Source: Erodium maritimum (lineage: Eukaryota > Streptophyta > Magnoliopsida > Geraniales > Geraniaceae). Taken from it: a DNA stretch of 64,000 nt. The first letter of the stretch is position 1. The number at the start of each line of letters is the position of its first letter. This document shows positions 35,840 to 46,824 of the stretch, in pieces. The notes below the pieces were generated by a model that saw only the letters and a list, made by a program, of their open reading frames with translations, made no database searches and was not told where the DNA came from. The position numbers and the translations under genes are program-made. Location: NCBI GenBank assembly GCA_963921825.1, contig OY997593.1, forward strand, positions 68,804,039-68,868,038, read 5' to 3'.

Positions 35840-37380
35840 ATCTTCCTCCTCCTACTGGACTCATTGGTCAGGATCGAGGTCCAAGAAGCTGAACTTCTGT
35901 TTCTTCATCTAGGCCTTGACCATGTGTGATCGTTTGGCCTTAACCCTTGCTAGTACCGTTAGACGTCTTGAGGCGAGAGGAGAGGGAGATCTATCAAGGG
36001 TCCTTTGCTGATGTGCTTGCCTGTAGACGGTAAAATCTCTTCACGACCCCTGGGGGTAGGGTTTCTTATGGTCGTGGCACGGGCACAGGGTGGTTGCAGG
36101 GTGTAGGGTTTGGTGGTAGATTTTTCAAATTGATGTCTTTATTTGTGCTAGGCATGATATTGATCCGAGTGAGCCTTTTTCATTCCCATACCATCCTCTC
36201 CACCGCCTCTGGAAGGACTTTCGAGGTCCCCAAACATATCTAGGGTATTAGGCAAAAAACTAATCCGAAAGACATATAGACCCGACCTCTCCTAAGCCGA
36301 TATGGTCGTTGTTGTTTGGGATGGTTCCCGGATAACCTCGAAATCTAGCAGGATCCTCACCGGAAGTGGAATAACAAGAGGTAGGCCGTTCGATGTCCCT
36401 ACCTATATGCTAGAACTACAAGACTCTCCCACCGTACCCAATAGTGGCCGCCTTAGTTGCCCCAAAGATTGAATCATCCTCCTTCCCTATTCCAATGGTC
36501 TCGCCTTCCAATTTATTTGGAGAAAAGCCTCAATCGAGAGCCCCATCTAGGCCTTGTTAGAGAAGTCATAAAAGAGGGGTCCATGTTCCATCCTCTGGAG
36601 CACTGTCATGCAACATTTATTCGTGTAACCCAACTGTCCACAACATAAGAAAACTCTGGTAGATTCTCGTACTGGAACTGTACGAGGACCGGATCAAGAT
36701 ACCCTTTGAAACCCAAACGGATCCACAGGTACTCCTGCCGGCCTCGCTAACGCAGTCGATCCCTTGAGGTCAATTCATTTCCCAACATTGCCTGATGATA
36801 TCCTGCACTTTGGATATCCATGCTTCCACGGGGATGTCATAGTCACAGACTGTTATCCACATGTAACGGAACACTAAAGCATCCAGCTACATATGAGGAG
36901 GAAATGGCATCAACAAGAGAACATACCTATGGAAGGTTCATGGTTCCCGGTTGTGGATACTTTCCATGGCCTCTCAAGAGGGGAAAAAATCCAAAAAAAC
37001 TGACATGTCATTGGCTGCACCATGAGGCCTCAGATCTTCCAAGTTGTTGTCATGAGTCCGCACAAGGCTCTCGGATTGAAACTCTTTTCGGAGAGGATCC
37101 GGTTGGCTAGGATAAAGCGGTATCCAGCATCATCCATGATAGGAACTGCCTCGTCGAGAGCAGATTTGTATGCTTAAAGGCGGACGAGGGAAAGGGCTAC
37201 ACCATAGGCCCGACCCTAAGGATAGAGCGAAGGCTGGAAGAGAGGGTTAGGGAAGAGGGGGTGAAGTTTTCATCGGTGAGGAAGGTATGCATGGTGGTGA
37301 TGGTGGCAGCGACGCACTCGTTCCATTTCTGGAACTTTTAGACTTCATTTTACACGAGAGAGAGAGAACTCTAACTTATT
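35840..37380 (-). mobile_element. LINE ORF1 remnant with zinc knuckle
   Basis: The high-coordinate end carries an AGAGAGAGAGAACTCTAAC leader (about 37360). Around 36710-36620 the minus strand reads YENLPEF followed, after a frameshift, by LCCGQLGYTNKCC, the degraded zinc knuckle (C..CG.lGH...C) that follows the DUF4283 region in plant L1-type ORF1 proteins; LWIRLGFKGYLDPVLVQF precedes it as in those proteins. Heavily broken by stops. Left edge approximate. Confidence 0.55.
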
Positions 37381-37789
37381 AGAATATAAGATTATAATTA
37401 AGCCTTCAATTAGTTGAGCCTCTTTGTTTTGAGAAAAAATTGTACTTTTATTAATTAAAGAAGCCGTACAAACGAAGTGACTCAGAGAAAATATCCCTTA
37501 ATTATCTAAAGAAGCAGTACAAACGAAGTAAGAAGCTTTGTTCACAGTTCTTTTAACGATTTTGAGAGTTAGTCTCTTTTTTTGAAGAAGCTTAAATAAA
37601 TTTAAGCTAATAAACTAAGGAGAACCACTCAAATTGGTGCTAACTGTTGCTTGATCCTTGCTTTCCAACAACTCTTTTCGCCGTGAGGAGTGCGACTGAA
37701 CTTGAACTCATCGGTAGTTACAGGAGGATATATGTGAATCAGGGTTCCCTCCTGGTAAAAGTTCTTGAATCACTACTCACTAGTCATTA

Positions 37790-38150
37790 ACCCTCTAAAA
37801 TAGAAAATTGATAAAGTAAAACGGGCCCAATCGATTAGCCTAATCCAGAATCGAGACAGAGGTCGAGGAAGGTGCATCGGTGGAGGCCAAAGAGATGGAC
37901 GAACCGGTGGCGGCTTCAAAGACGGCTGGAATTTATCAGGAAATAGTGATGGTGAAGACGGAAAATACACCGAAGATGGTGATTGAAGACTCAGGGGGAT
38001 CGAGGAGGGAGAGGCATCATTTGGGAGTAGTGGTAAAGAGGATTGTCGCCATTGAGAAGGAGAAAGAGGACCGTACCTGCGCCGGAAGAATCAGAGCCGT
38101 CTGTGAGGAACGACCGCCTTCGCTAACGATTTAGAGGAAATCTCAGCAAA
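37790..38150 (-). mobile_element. Fragment related to the retroposon at 23617-24443
   Basis: The minus strand encodes RPSLWPPPMHLPRPLSRFWI, paralleling RPSLWPPPPHPPRPLSRLWI at 23970-24030. No target duplication or poly(A) was identified, so only the coding-like core is secure. Confidence 0.55.
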
Positions 38151-39232
38151 ACTCATTCTTCTGTTTTTACCCAAGCCACTTTAGCCGTTTATTTAATATT
38201 ATATCAGAGCTATTGATTGTGATCATTAGTTAAGTTTTGTGTATCCATGATTTTATCCGCTTATTAATTTGTGATTCTAATTCGTCGATAAAGTGGTAAT
38301 AAGTATATGTTATACTGTTTCATCTTATCAATCTGATTCGGGTTTTATACCTTTTTAGCTCAACTAATCTAACTCCTTCAGATAATTAACAAGTATTAGT
38401 TCAAATTAACAACATGGTTCAAATAAAACTATGCTATAAGCCGGCCTCTCTCTCGCAAGTCGAGATCTCCTCATTCTCGAGGAAATCCTACCCACCTATG
38501 GAGTTACCTACCTTAATCATCGACTTGGCCGTCGCTAGTCCTATCGTCGCCCTTGTCCCATCGCAGTCAACCCTGGTGCAGTCGCTCCCACATGCGCCTC
38601 CGCCTCGCCCCTCGTCGGTCATGAAGCCTACTAATAAACTGAGGCACAGAAGAAACCCTAAGCCTTGTTCTAGCACCCCGGTTTCTCTATCCCTCTCCCT
38701 CTCCTCCACGACGCCTCTCCTTCTGCCCACGACTACAACAACCATGGCTTTCTCCCCTGGTATATCCGAACCGCTGAGTACTGCCCGATGTGGTTGACCT
38801 TTGAAGACCAAAACCCTAGCTTCTTCTGCAACTAACCCTAGTGTTTTGGGGAATTCCATTCCGCCGCCCCTTACGGTCGAGTTGAAAGCCCATACGCCCG
38901 CTCCCGACGATGTGCAGCCTCTACTGCCTCAAGTGACGGTCCCTATTCTCCAACCACTGGTGAAACTAGCTCCCCCCATCGCGACACATGCTCCGGTCAC
39001 CGACGCCTCGTCTCTCATTATCACTGCGCCGCTTGTTACAAGACCCGCCATCATCCTACTGCCCCCTCTGATCTGGGACCATCTTAAAGGGAAAGCCCCC
39101 ATGCCTGAACAGGGGAGGCCATAGCCAGGGAGGGCGGACGTGGCTGCTCTCTGTGAAGGGGTCATGACTCCCAACATAGCTCGTGTCCTCTTGATCCCAA
39201 CGTTGTTCACACCGCCCCCGGGGATGACTTAC

Positions 39233-41945
39233 TGTAAAGACCACCCCGGTTTAAAAGAATTAAATATTTTAGAATCGTCGATTGAAACGTCGTGGTTGGA
39301 AAACGGGGTGGAAAATTGGAACGAATGCGAAAAAAAAGAGGAGAGATGGGCTGGACCAGGCTGACCAGGCCCGGTCAGAGTCCAGGCCCAAGCCAAACCT
39401 GAGCCCATTTCCGCGTCAGGCCCAAGCCCATTTCCGCGTCAGGCCCAAGCCCACCCACTCAGAAACCCTATTCACTCTTCTGCTTCAGCGTGTCGAGCAC
39501 AACTCCTAAGAACGGCCGCCTCTCTCCTACTCTCTTTGGATCTCATTCTTCCAATCCTCTCAGACACCCTCTCTTCCTCGAAACCAAACCACCCTCGCCG
39601 TCCTCTCTCTCCCTGTCTCGATTTGAACTGCGCCGGTGCAAAATCGACGCCGAGGTACCGTCACCACGCCCTACGTCAGAAACCGAAGCGCGTCGCACGA
39701 AGTTCTCGGCCAGGTTCTCTTTCTCTAGCAAGAATCGCGCCGACGACGGGAGAAATCGCACTATCGTGCCTCCCTCGCCGTCCGTTTCCTTTTTCCCCGA
39801 CAAAAACCACCAGAAAACCCACCCTCTCGACGCTACCCTCTCTTTCCCTCTGATGCGTCGCCGTGGAACTTCACCCCGAGCTCGAACGGTTCTGAGAGGA
39901 CATGGGTCCTCGAAGGGAGTTGGTCGCCGGAGGGACATCACCGGGGTCGTGAGGGAAATCGATTCCCGAGCGCGCCGCCTTCCTCCAGCTTCACTGACGC
40001 CGTTAACGGCGGCTGGAGCAAACCCTCGCCGCCCTCGCCCGTGCTCGAGCGTCCAGACCAGACGCTGGGTTGGGCCAAGACGGCATTGGGCCAGACCAAA
40101 GCCAGACAGAGACGGGCCACTGGGCCAGGACGACCTTGGGCCTCAGGCCAGGCCTTGGGCCAGGCCAAGGTCTCTGGACTGGGTTCTGACTTGGGTCTGG
40201 GTAGGGTCCGGGGTCGTTTCTGGGTCGGGTCGGGTCTGGACTCTAGACCGTGTCGGATTCGGGTCTGGTTTTCATATCCGGGTCGGCAGTTTAAATTAAT
40301 TAATTTACTTTGAATGATTTGAAATTGGATAATTAGAGGACTAAATGAACAAATCAGAGGACTTTTGGATATTACCGGGACTGATTGGACATTTTACCTG
40401 TTAGAACCAAGCTTGGATTTCGCCCGAGAAGACCGGAGGTAGACCTGGACGTCAACAGCTAGGAGACGTAGCTGTTGGTTCTTCTTGAGGTAGGGAAATT
40501 AATAACCGGAAAGGTCCTAGTTTGCATATAGGATGTGATTCACTAGAATAACCGTTTTTCAATTATAATAATAACCGGACGAGTCTTAGTATGCATATAG
40601 GATGTGATTCACTAGATTAATCGCTTTCAATATCTTGGGAAATTGTCGTGCTGGTAGAATGGCCATGTCGAGCCTTAGGATTGCTTGTTTAGTGTATTTA
40701 TCGATGTTTGTTCGCCTTAAGGTCGATGCATGTTCCGTTCTTAGGATAAGATAAGAGTCATACTAGATTAATTGAACTACGATAATCGTGATGTGAATGA
40801 TTGATCCGTGTTATGATTGGTTGAATGAATGAATTGAATGTGATATGATTGGTTGAATGTTTGTGTTAATGGGTATTGATTGTGCTTAACGGTATGATCG
40901 GGTGAGTGATAGACCGATGAGTATGATTGGTAAGTAATGACGGTAAGCTGAGTTTGACATTGTGTATGACTGTATTGTGTGTGTTATGCTTTCGTGTGTT
41001 TCGAGTGTACACCCCGAGGTGGACATGCCGGGAAGACATCTAGACCGATGTGCGGTTCCGGTATGATGTGAGTGTGAACCCCGAGGTGGACATACCGGGA
41101 AGATACCTAGTCCGATGTGCGGTTCTGGTATGGTCTACGATTATGTACCCCGATGTGCGTTTCCGGGAAGACGTCTAGACCTATGTGCATTTCCGGTATG
41201 GCGTGTGACTGTTTACCCCGAGGGGGTAGTTCCGGGAAGATATCTAGACCGATGTGTGTTCCCGGTACGATATGTTATTTGTTGCTGGTTTCGTCCCGAT
41301 GATCTGTGGTCCTTTGGAGACATTTTCGGGACCTCCGACGATACGCTTTCTGAGGGAATGCTTCGGGAAGTCTTGACGGCATGTGTCTCCTCTGAATCGA
41401 GGGACAATCTGATATGATGTACCAGTCAGTGTACGGATTAGAGTCGTGGTTTTGATGTATATTATTTCGGTATTTGTGTGCTTCTTTAATTGATCCCTTG
41501 ATAAAGTGTTATCCCTCTGTTGATACCCTAGTTTATTACTTCTTAACTATTGTATTTCTTGCTGATCTTTATTGATTATTTGTTGGATATTTGAATTAAT
41601 CGGTTTTATTGTTAAAACGGGGTTCCCCTTACATTACTGCTTTTTCCTACTGTGTGTAAGCTCACCCCCCTGCTTGTTTACCGTTTATACAGGTTTCCTT
41701 ATTGAGTAATTCTAGAAGTGGTCTCAAGGCTCGGGAGCTCCTTGGGAATTGGGAGTTGTCCTAGAGACGTATTGGTTTTTATGAGCATTATTCCCTGTTA
41801 ATTTCAGAGCTGTTGACTCTTAACTTTGGTTTTATTTAAATTACAATTGTGGAGTTTACATTATTAAATCTTTTCGTTTATTTATTTATTTATCGTTTTT
41901 AGTTCACGTCTCGAGTCCGTTCAAAACCGGATTTGGGGCGTGACA
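39233..41945 (+). mobile_element. Solo LTR 2, Gypsy-like, 2.7 kb
   Basis: TGTAAAGACC start and GGGGCGTGACA end, flanked by CTTAC on both sides (39228-39232 and 41946-41950). No internal domain. Shares blocks with LTR 1 (CGCCCGAGAAGAC, CTTGGGAAATTGTCGTGCTG). The GC-rich 39360-40290 section creates a 269-codon open frame that I do not regard as a gene. Confidence 0.9.
41011..41280 (+). repeat. Four 67-69 bp tandem units in solo LTR 2
   Basis: ACCCCGAGGTGGACAT-type units start at 41011, 41078, 41147 and 41215, each followed by CCGGGAAGA and CTAGACCGATGTGCG. Confidence 0.9.
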
Positions 41946-43626
41946 CTTACCGTCCCCGATATTTCAGACCCAAAGAAGCCGACTCAACTTCAGTGGCACC
42001 TCCCTCTCCGGCATGCCTAGACTCCCAACTGCTCAACCTTCAGGATGGCCTCTCGGCTTGTTTTTTGGAGGAGGATGAGGAGGAAGAGATTGAGGTGATG
42101 GTACCATACACCCCGGTGAGCTCATCTACATTGGCTAGGAAAAAATTTACCATGATGGGCAAGCTATGGTCATCTAAGACGCCCCGGAAAGAAATCCTCA
42201 TCCGGATCATCACCAAGGTATGGGGTAAATCAGCGGAGGGTTGGTTATCAAAGATTTCGGTTCGGGGGTTTTCGGGTTTTACTTCGAAATAGAGAAAGCC
42301 CGGGCATGGGTTCGAGATAACGAATCGTGGTGCTTTGATGGGAGACCATTACTGCTGGGTGACTTAAACCCGACGGCTAGAGAGCCCCCCACCCTAGATA
42401 GGATCCATCTATGGGTGTATGCCTGTGGCCTCCCTCCTTTGGTCCGTACCAAAATCATGGGGGAAACAATTGGGGAAACGTTGGGGCTCTATGTCCACAT
42501 CCCGTGCGACCAATAGGGGACATGCTGGGGAGGATCAGTAAAGGTTTTCTTCTGGCATCTTGTGGAGAGCCCCCTTCGAAGACACCTCCTATTGTGCTTT
42601 CGAGAATTCCCCAACCTGGTTCGTTTTACTCTCACTTACACAAAAAATATCATCATTTTGTTATAATTGTGGGATGATAGGTCACATGGTGGCCGAGTGT
42701 GATCGAGAGGTTGTGGGTAAACCTCGGTTTGATTCATCGATGCTGGAATTCTAAAGGGACCGCCAACCCAGGGTATATGCTACATATTGGGACGATCAAC
42801 GGTCTCGTAAACCGGTATCCCCGTGTACTACACCTAAGGCCCCCTTGTCTTGAGGCAGGGGCCTGATAGTATCCTCGCCTGCAACACCTAATGCACTGAG
42901 CCGCTCGACCGATCCAGGTTGGAAAAACTTGGTAATCGGCCGGGCCTCGGATAGTGGAAAAATCGATACCCCGACCCTACTTAAGCACAACTTGGAGCCG
43001 GAACTGAGTCTGGTGTTGATGGAGGAGCTAGAGGAGTAAAAAGGGGATCCACTAGGGATCCCTAGGGATTCAGTGCTTCAGGGACTGGCCTTGGGAGGGG
43101 TCCCTGATCAGAGCTCTGCCTCCTCTTGAAACCAATGATCGCGGGTTCGGTTTAATACAGCGAATAGAGCATGAAGGCAACACCTTGGGCAACAATCATT
43201 GGTTTCATCATAATTTAGTTTTATTTTAAGTACGACTTTATGGTACTTCCAAAACCGATTGTACCGAATTCCTTGTCTCAGAGTTTTTTGTAAAGAGGTC
43301 TATTGGGGCTATTTACAGTATAATAACTCTTTTATATTTCGTGGTCAGTGAATTTCTCTTGATGTCCTTTTATAGCTGATATTTATGACCGATGAGATTA
43401 CAACTTTCATCCCAATTTTTTTTTAACTCCTTAAGAACTATTTTCCCATTTTCTAATTATTCTACATATGCAATTTCAATGTATCACCATGTCTTTAATA
43501 TTATATCCGACCTATTATTGATAATTTTCTTTCTCATTAAATCTTCCAACCTTGTTATTTTATTTTTCAATTCTCCATTTAGTAAATCAGATTGTCAACT
43601 TTCTTTTTCCTTATCATCAATTATGT

Positions 43627-45797
43627 TTTTTTTATCAGTGATGTTTTATATATCCCTGTCTGAATGACAGGTAGCCATGAACGGCTCTAACGTGCCTTAA
43701 AAGGCTACAACCAAGGTTAAAACCTTAACAAAAGTAACACTACAGAGACCTATAAACTGAAAACCAAGAACAAAAACAAAAGACAGAACAACTAGAGCAC
43801 CAAAAAAAACCTTTGGAACCAAAGGAACGAAATGAGCTCCTACAGCTCACGAAAGGGAACCTGCACCAAACCACAGAAGAATAGAGGAAAAAGCAGGGAG
43901 GGACGTCTTGACTAACCCAAACTAAGCAACCTAGCCCTTGGAGACCACAATTCCAGAGGCATGACAAAAACCGGATTTCTCTTTCAGGTACCTCCCATAA
44001 CGAACTCCGCTTGAGATCAGAAGACTTAAGGGGACGAAGAGTAGGCGTTGCAGCCTCCAACATCCGACTCTTCCTCAGAGTCCAACCCAGGATCACGATC
44101 CCCAGCAGCCACATACAATTCTGCATTCAGAGCCTCTAGTTCACGTTTGAATTGTTCACCAGATGACTTTGATTTGAAGCCCATGGCACTGCAATAGGCC
44201 CATGCCTAGGGCTCGCGATTCTGGGCTCGACCCATACGTTTCCTGAGCAATCGACTTATCACTCACGGTGGCTTGAGAATCGGCCTTGTCTCTTGCTTTT
44301 AGCTTCGTCTTCTTTTTCTACTTCTTCGAAATCACAATACCTGACACAGTCTTCTCCGAATCCACACTAGTCTGAGTTTGTGGCACAGCGGTAAAGTCCT
44401 CAGGTTGCTCAACAATAGGAAGCAGAAGCAAAGCTGATTACTCAGGGGGTAACATCCCAGTAGAATCAAAACTCTCAGAAAGGTTGGCATTCACAGTGGA
44501 TAGCCGGTTGCCTTCTGCTTCGGGATTCACTTCAGTCGAATGTTCAGGACTAAAAGACAGCCAGCTATCATCCGCCTTATCAATATTCGGGATTACCAGT
44601 GGTACCTGAAGATCATGAACTTCAGATACTTTGATGCTGCAAGTCTCGCCGTCAAAGGACACTCGAACAAATTGCTCGGATTTACTCTCAGAACAAATAT
44701 GAATCAGAACATAGGCTTCGTCAAAATCCAAACCCACAACCGATTCTGGGTGAACCATCACTACCTCCCCGAAAGCCCCTGCAACTTTCTCCAAATTCCT
44801 CTTTGTCCATCATTGGATTGGAATTCCCTGGATCTTTAACCAGCGGAATGAGCCACCTTTTAGCAAGAGTGGTTCCTTGTCTAGGCTCATCGTTAGCCAT
44901 TGGGCTAACCATGACCATTTACTCTCAACCATGCGTTCCTCAAAAGCTCTGTCATCGCAGGAAACCATCACCACCCTATTGCCTAGTGATCTGATCTGAA
45001 TGTCGAAAACCCCTTGCTTGCCTAGCTCTTCCTGCAGCATTTTGGAACTTAGATTACCATGAAGCACACCCAACCAACCATTACTCGCCTCAACTTGCAG
45101 CTTGTCATCCACATCTAACGGAATTGGGTCTGAACAGCCTTGGCCGGCCCAAGGACTATCCGTCTTTTCTTCTGGCTTCCTACTAAGAAGCTGCCTGAGG
45201 TCTTCCCTTGGAGCTTTCTCCCCATCCTTTCGGTTAATCCATGCCTGAGCCACAAATAACACCTTCGATCCCAATTTGGACCCATTTGTAGAAGTCACCA
45301 CTTTCTCCAACTCCACTCCGTTTTTGAACCGAATGAATCCAAAATACCTACCTCTGATATTTGGATTATAGGGTAGTTGAATGTGATCTATCTCCCCAAA
45401 CACGCTGAAGATGGCTCTCACTCCCTCCTTTGTCGTTCCTTCAGGCAGATTGTGGACAAAAACTGTGTGAGGTTGAAGTTGAAGAACTCCTCTCGCCTGA
45501 GGTCGAGGCCGGCGATGGGGTGACCGTTCCCCTTCAACCTCCATCTCCGATCCACCGCTTCTTAGTCCCGACCTCACGATCCGCGTCCGCACCTGAAACT
45601 CACGCCCCAACTCTGAACTATCTTCCCCACCCTCGCGACCACCTCCCCTCTCCAAACAATCAGACGAGCCGTCCTTCTCACCGGTGCTAGAACCATCGAT
45701 TGTCCCTGTCGCTGTCATCCTTGTCGGCCTTCAGCCTGGAAATTGACGATCACAGCTTGGGTAGGGATTTCGTCGAAGAGAAAGAAAAAGGGGGGCG
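43627..45797 (-). mobile_element. ORF2-less LINE derivative carrying an RRM-type ORF1, 2.2 kb
   Basis: Perfect 15-bp duplication TATCATCAATTATGT at 43612-43626 and 45798-45812. Minus-strand order is short leader, ORF1 (45718-44438), a downstream C-terminal-like stretch (LYVAAGDRDPGLDSEEESD near 44080), a T/G-rich 3' UTR, then CACTGATAAAAAAAA at the tail. Endonuclease and reverse transcriptase are absent, although both ends and the duplication are intact, so the short form itself was probably the transposing molecule. Confidence 0.85.
44438..45718 (-). pseudogene. LINE ORF1 protein with RRM domain, one in-frame stop
   Basis: Reads in one frame for 427 codons, broken only by a TGA at 44812-44810, just before WTKRNLEKVAGAFGEVV. 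Residues about 83-160 form an RNA recognition motif: HTVFVHNLPEGTTKEGVRAI (RNP2-like), then RGRYFGFIRFKN (RNP1-like). It is preceded by a basic, glycine-rich N-terminus and followed by a second conserved block (GWLGVLHGNL, MVESKWSWLAQWL, PLLLKGGSFRWLKIQGIP) typical of plant L1-type ORF1 with RRM. The RRM would bind LINE RNA in the ribonucleoprotein. With only one stop, decay is slight. Confidence 0.85.
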
Positions 45798-45854
45798 CGT
45801 ATCATCAATTATGTGATTCGTAACTCAAAATAGGTTTATTCTTTGCTTCCATCA

Positions 45855-46680
45855 GAGCATGTGCAACGGACCAGCCTTGAGGCTCGGTTCGCGTTTTTGC
45901 GGGCCGTAAGATGCGGGTTGTTCCGTTGTGGGACGATTTTTATGTGTCCTGCAAAAACGTGGGTCGGGCCGAGGCCCGCGTCCCACATCCCACAACCACG
46001 GGACGGACCGAGGCCCTTGGCTCACGTCCCGCGTCCGACTCTGGCCCAATCCCATGCTGCCACGTGTCCCCGACCGTTGGCTAATAGCTCTATTATTTTT
46101 AATTCAAAATTCCTACATTTTACCCCCAACTCCTTTCTCAAACCACAAACCATCCTACAAATTCTCTACAAAATTCAGTTCTATTTTTCGATACAAAATG
46201 TCCGACGATGAGGGTCCGATATATGAGGAGTTGGCAGCCCAAATGCGGATAGTTGAGGAACGAGTCCGACGAAGGATTTAGAGGGGCATACAGAGAGCAA
46301 TTATGGGGTCTATATGGAGCTAGTTTCAATCCCAATGATTAGTCTTTTGCACTTAATGCTCCTATTCGGGAATAAATAAAATTATCAGTTTTAATTTACT
46401 TGATTATTTTTTTAATTATCATTGTTTATTTTTTTTCACATTCATTTAAATTTTATATAATTTAAACTGTTTCTGATAAAGAATTAAATAAAACATAAAA
46501 ATACCAATTAATTAACAACTCAGCATCCAGTCAGCATCCACTAACAATACAAGCCTCACATACAATTTTCTCATTGTACAACACCCACTATTCTGAGTCC
46601 TGAGTCCCACTATTTTGTCCAGCCAGCATGTGAGCCTTACATACGAGCCTCACATATGAGCCTTTCCATTGTACATGCTC
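45855..46680. mobile_element. Non-autonomous PIF/Harbinger-like element, 826 bp
   Basis: Inverted ends GAGCATGTGCAACGGA and (complement of right end) GAGCATGTACAATGGA match at 14 of 16 positions, flanked by TCA on both sides (45852-45854 and 46681-46683). A GAGCAT terminus and 3-bp duplication fit PIF/Harbinger, although TCA departs from the usual TWA. The interior has GC-rich GGGACG.GGCCGAGGC palindromic sequence and a short frame MSDDEGPIYEELAAQMRIVE, perhaps an ORF1 scrap. Confidence 0.75.
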
Positions 46681-46824
46681 TCAACAATATCAACTAACTT
46701 ATTTTTCTTTATTTGTCTCTGTCTTTCTTCTTTGTCTTATTACAATTGTGATTTATCGTCAAATCTTTTCATTCGTCCCACTTATCTCTTTACCTAAATT
46801 ATGTGCATTGCCTCTATTGTCATT

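Larger units (their letters stand above)
38400..43425 (+). mobile_element. LINE remnant with DUF4283/zinc-knuckle ORF1, split by solo LTR 2
   Basis: Proline-rich ORF1 N-terminus at 38500-39232, interrupted by the LTR at 39233-41945, then continuing: PYTPVSSSTLARKKFTMMGK, SWCFDGRPLLLGDLNP, LDRIHLWVYACGLPP (DUF4283-type, 42100-42450) and the zinc knuckle SSFCYNCGMIGHMVAECDRE (about 42640-42700). The tail at 43060-43425 has CTTGGGAGGGGTCCC and TTTCGTGGTCAG, shared with 4396-5417 and 23617-24443. No reverse transcriptase lies between ORF1 and the tail. Several frameshifts; both outer edges approximate. Confidence 0.7.

Noticed and set aside
39490..40299. 269-codon open frame
   Set aside because: Same GC-rich section of solo LTR 2; arginine/serine/glycine-rich low complexity, no domain.
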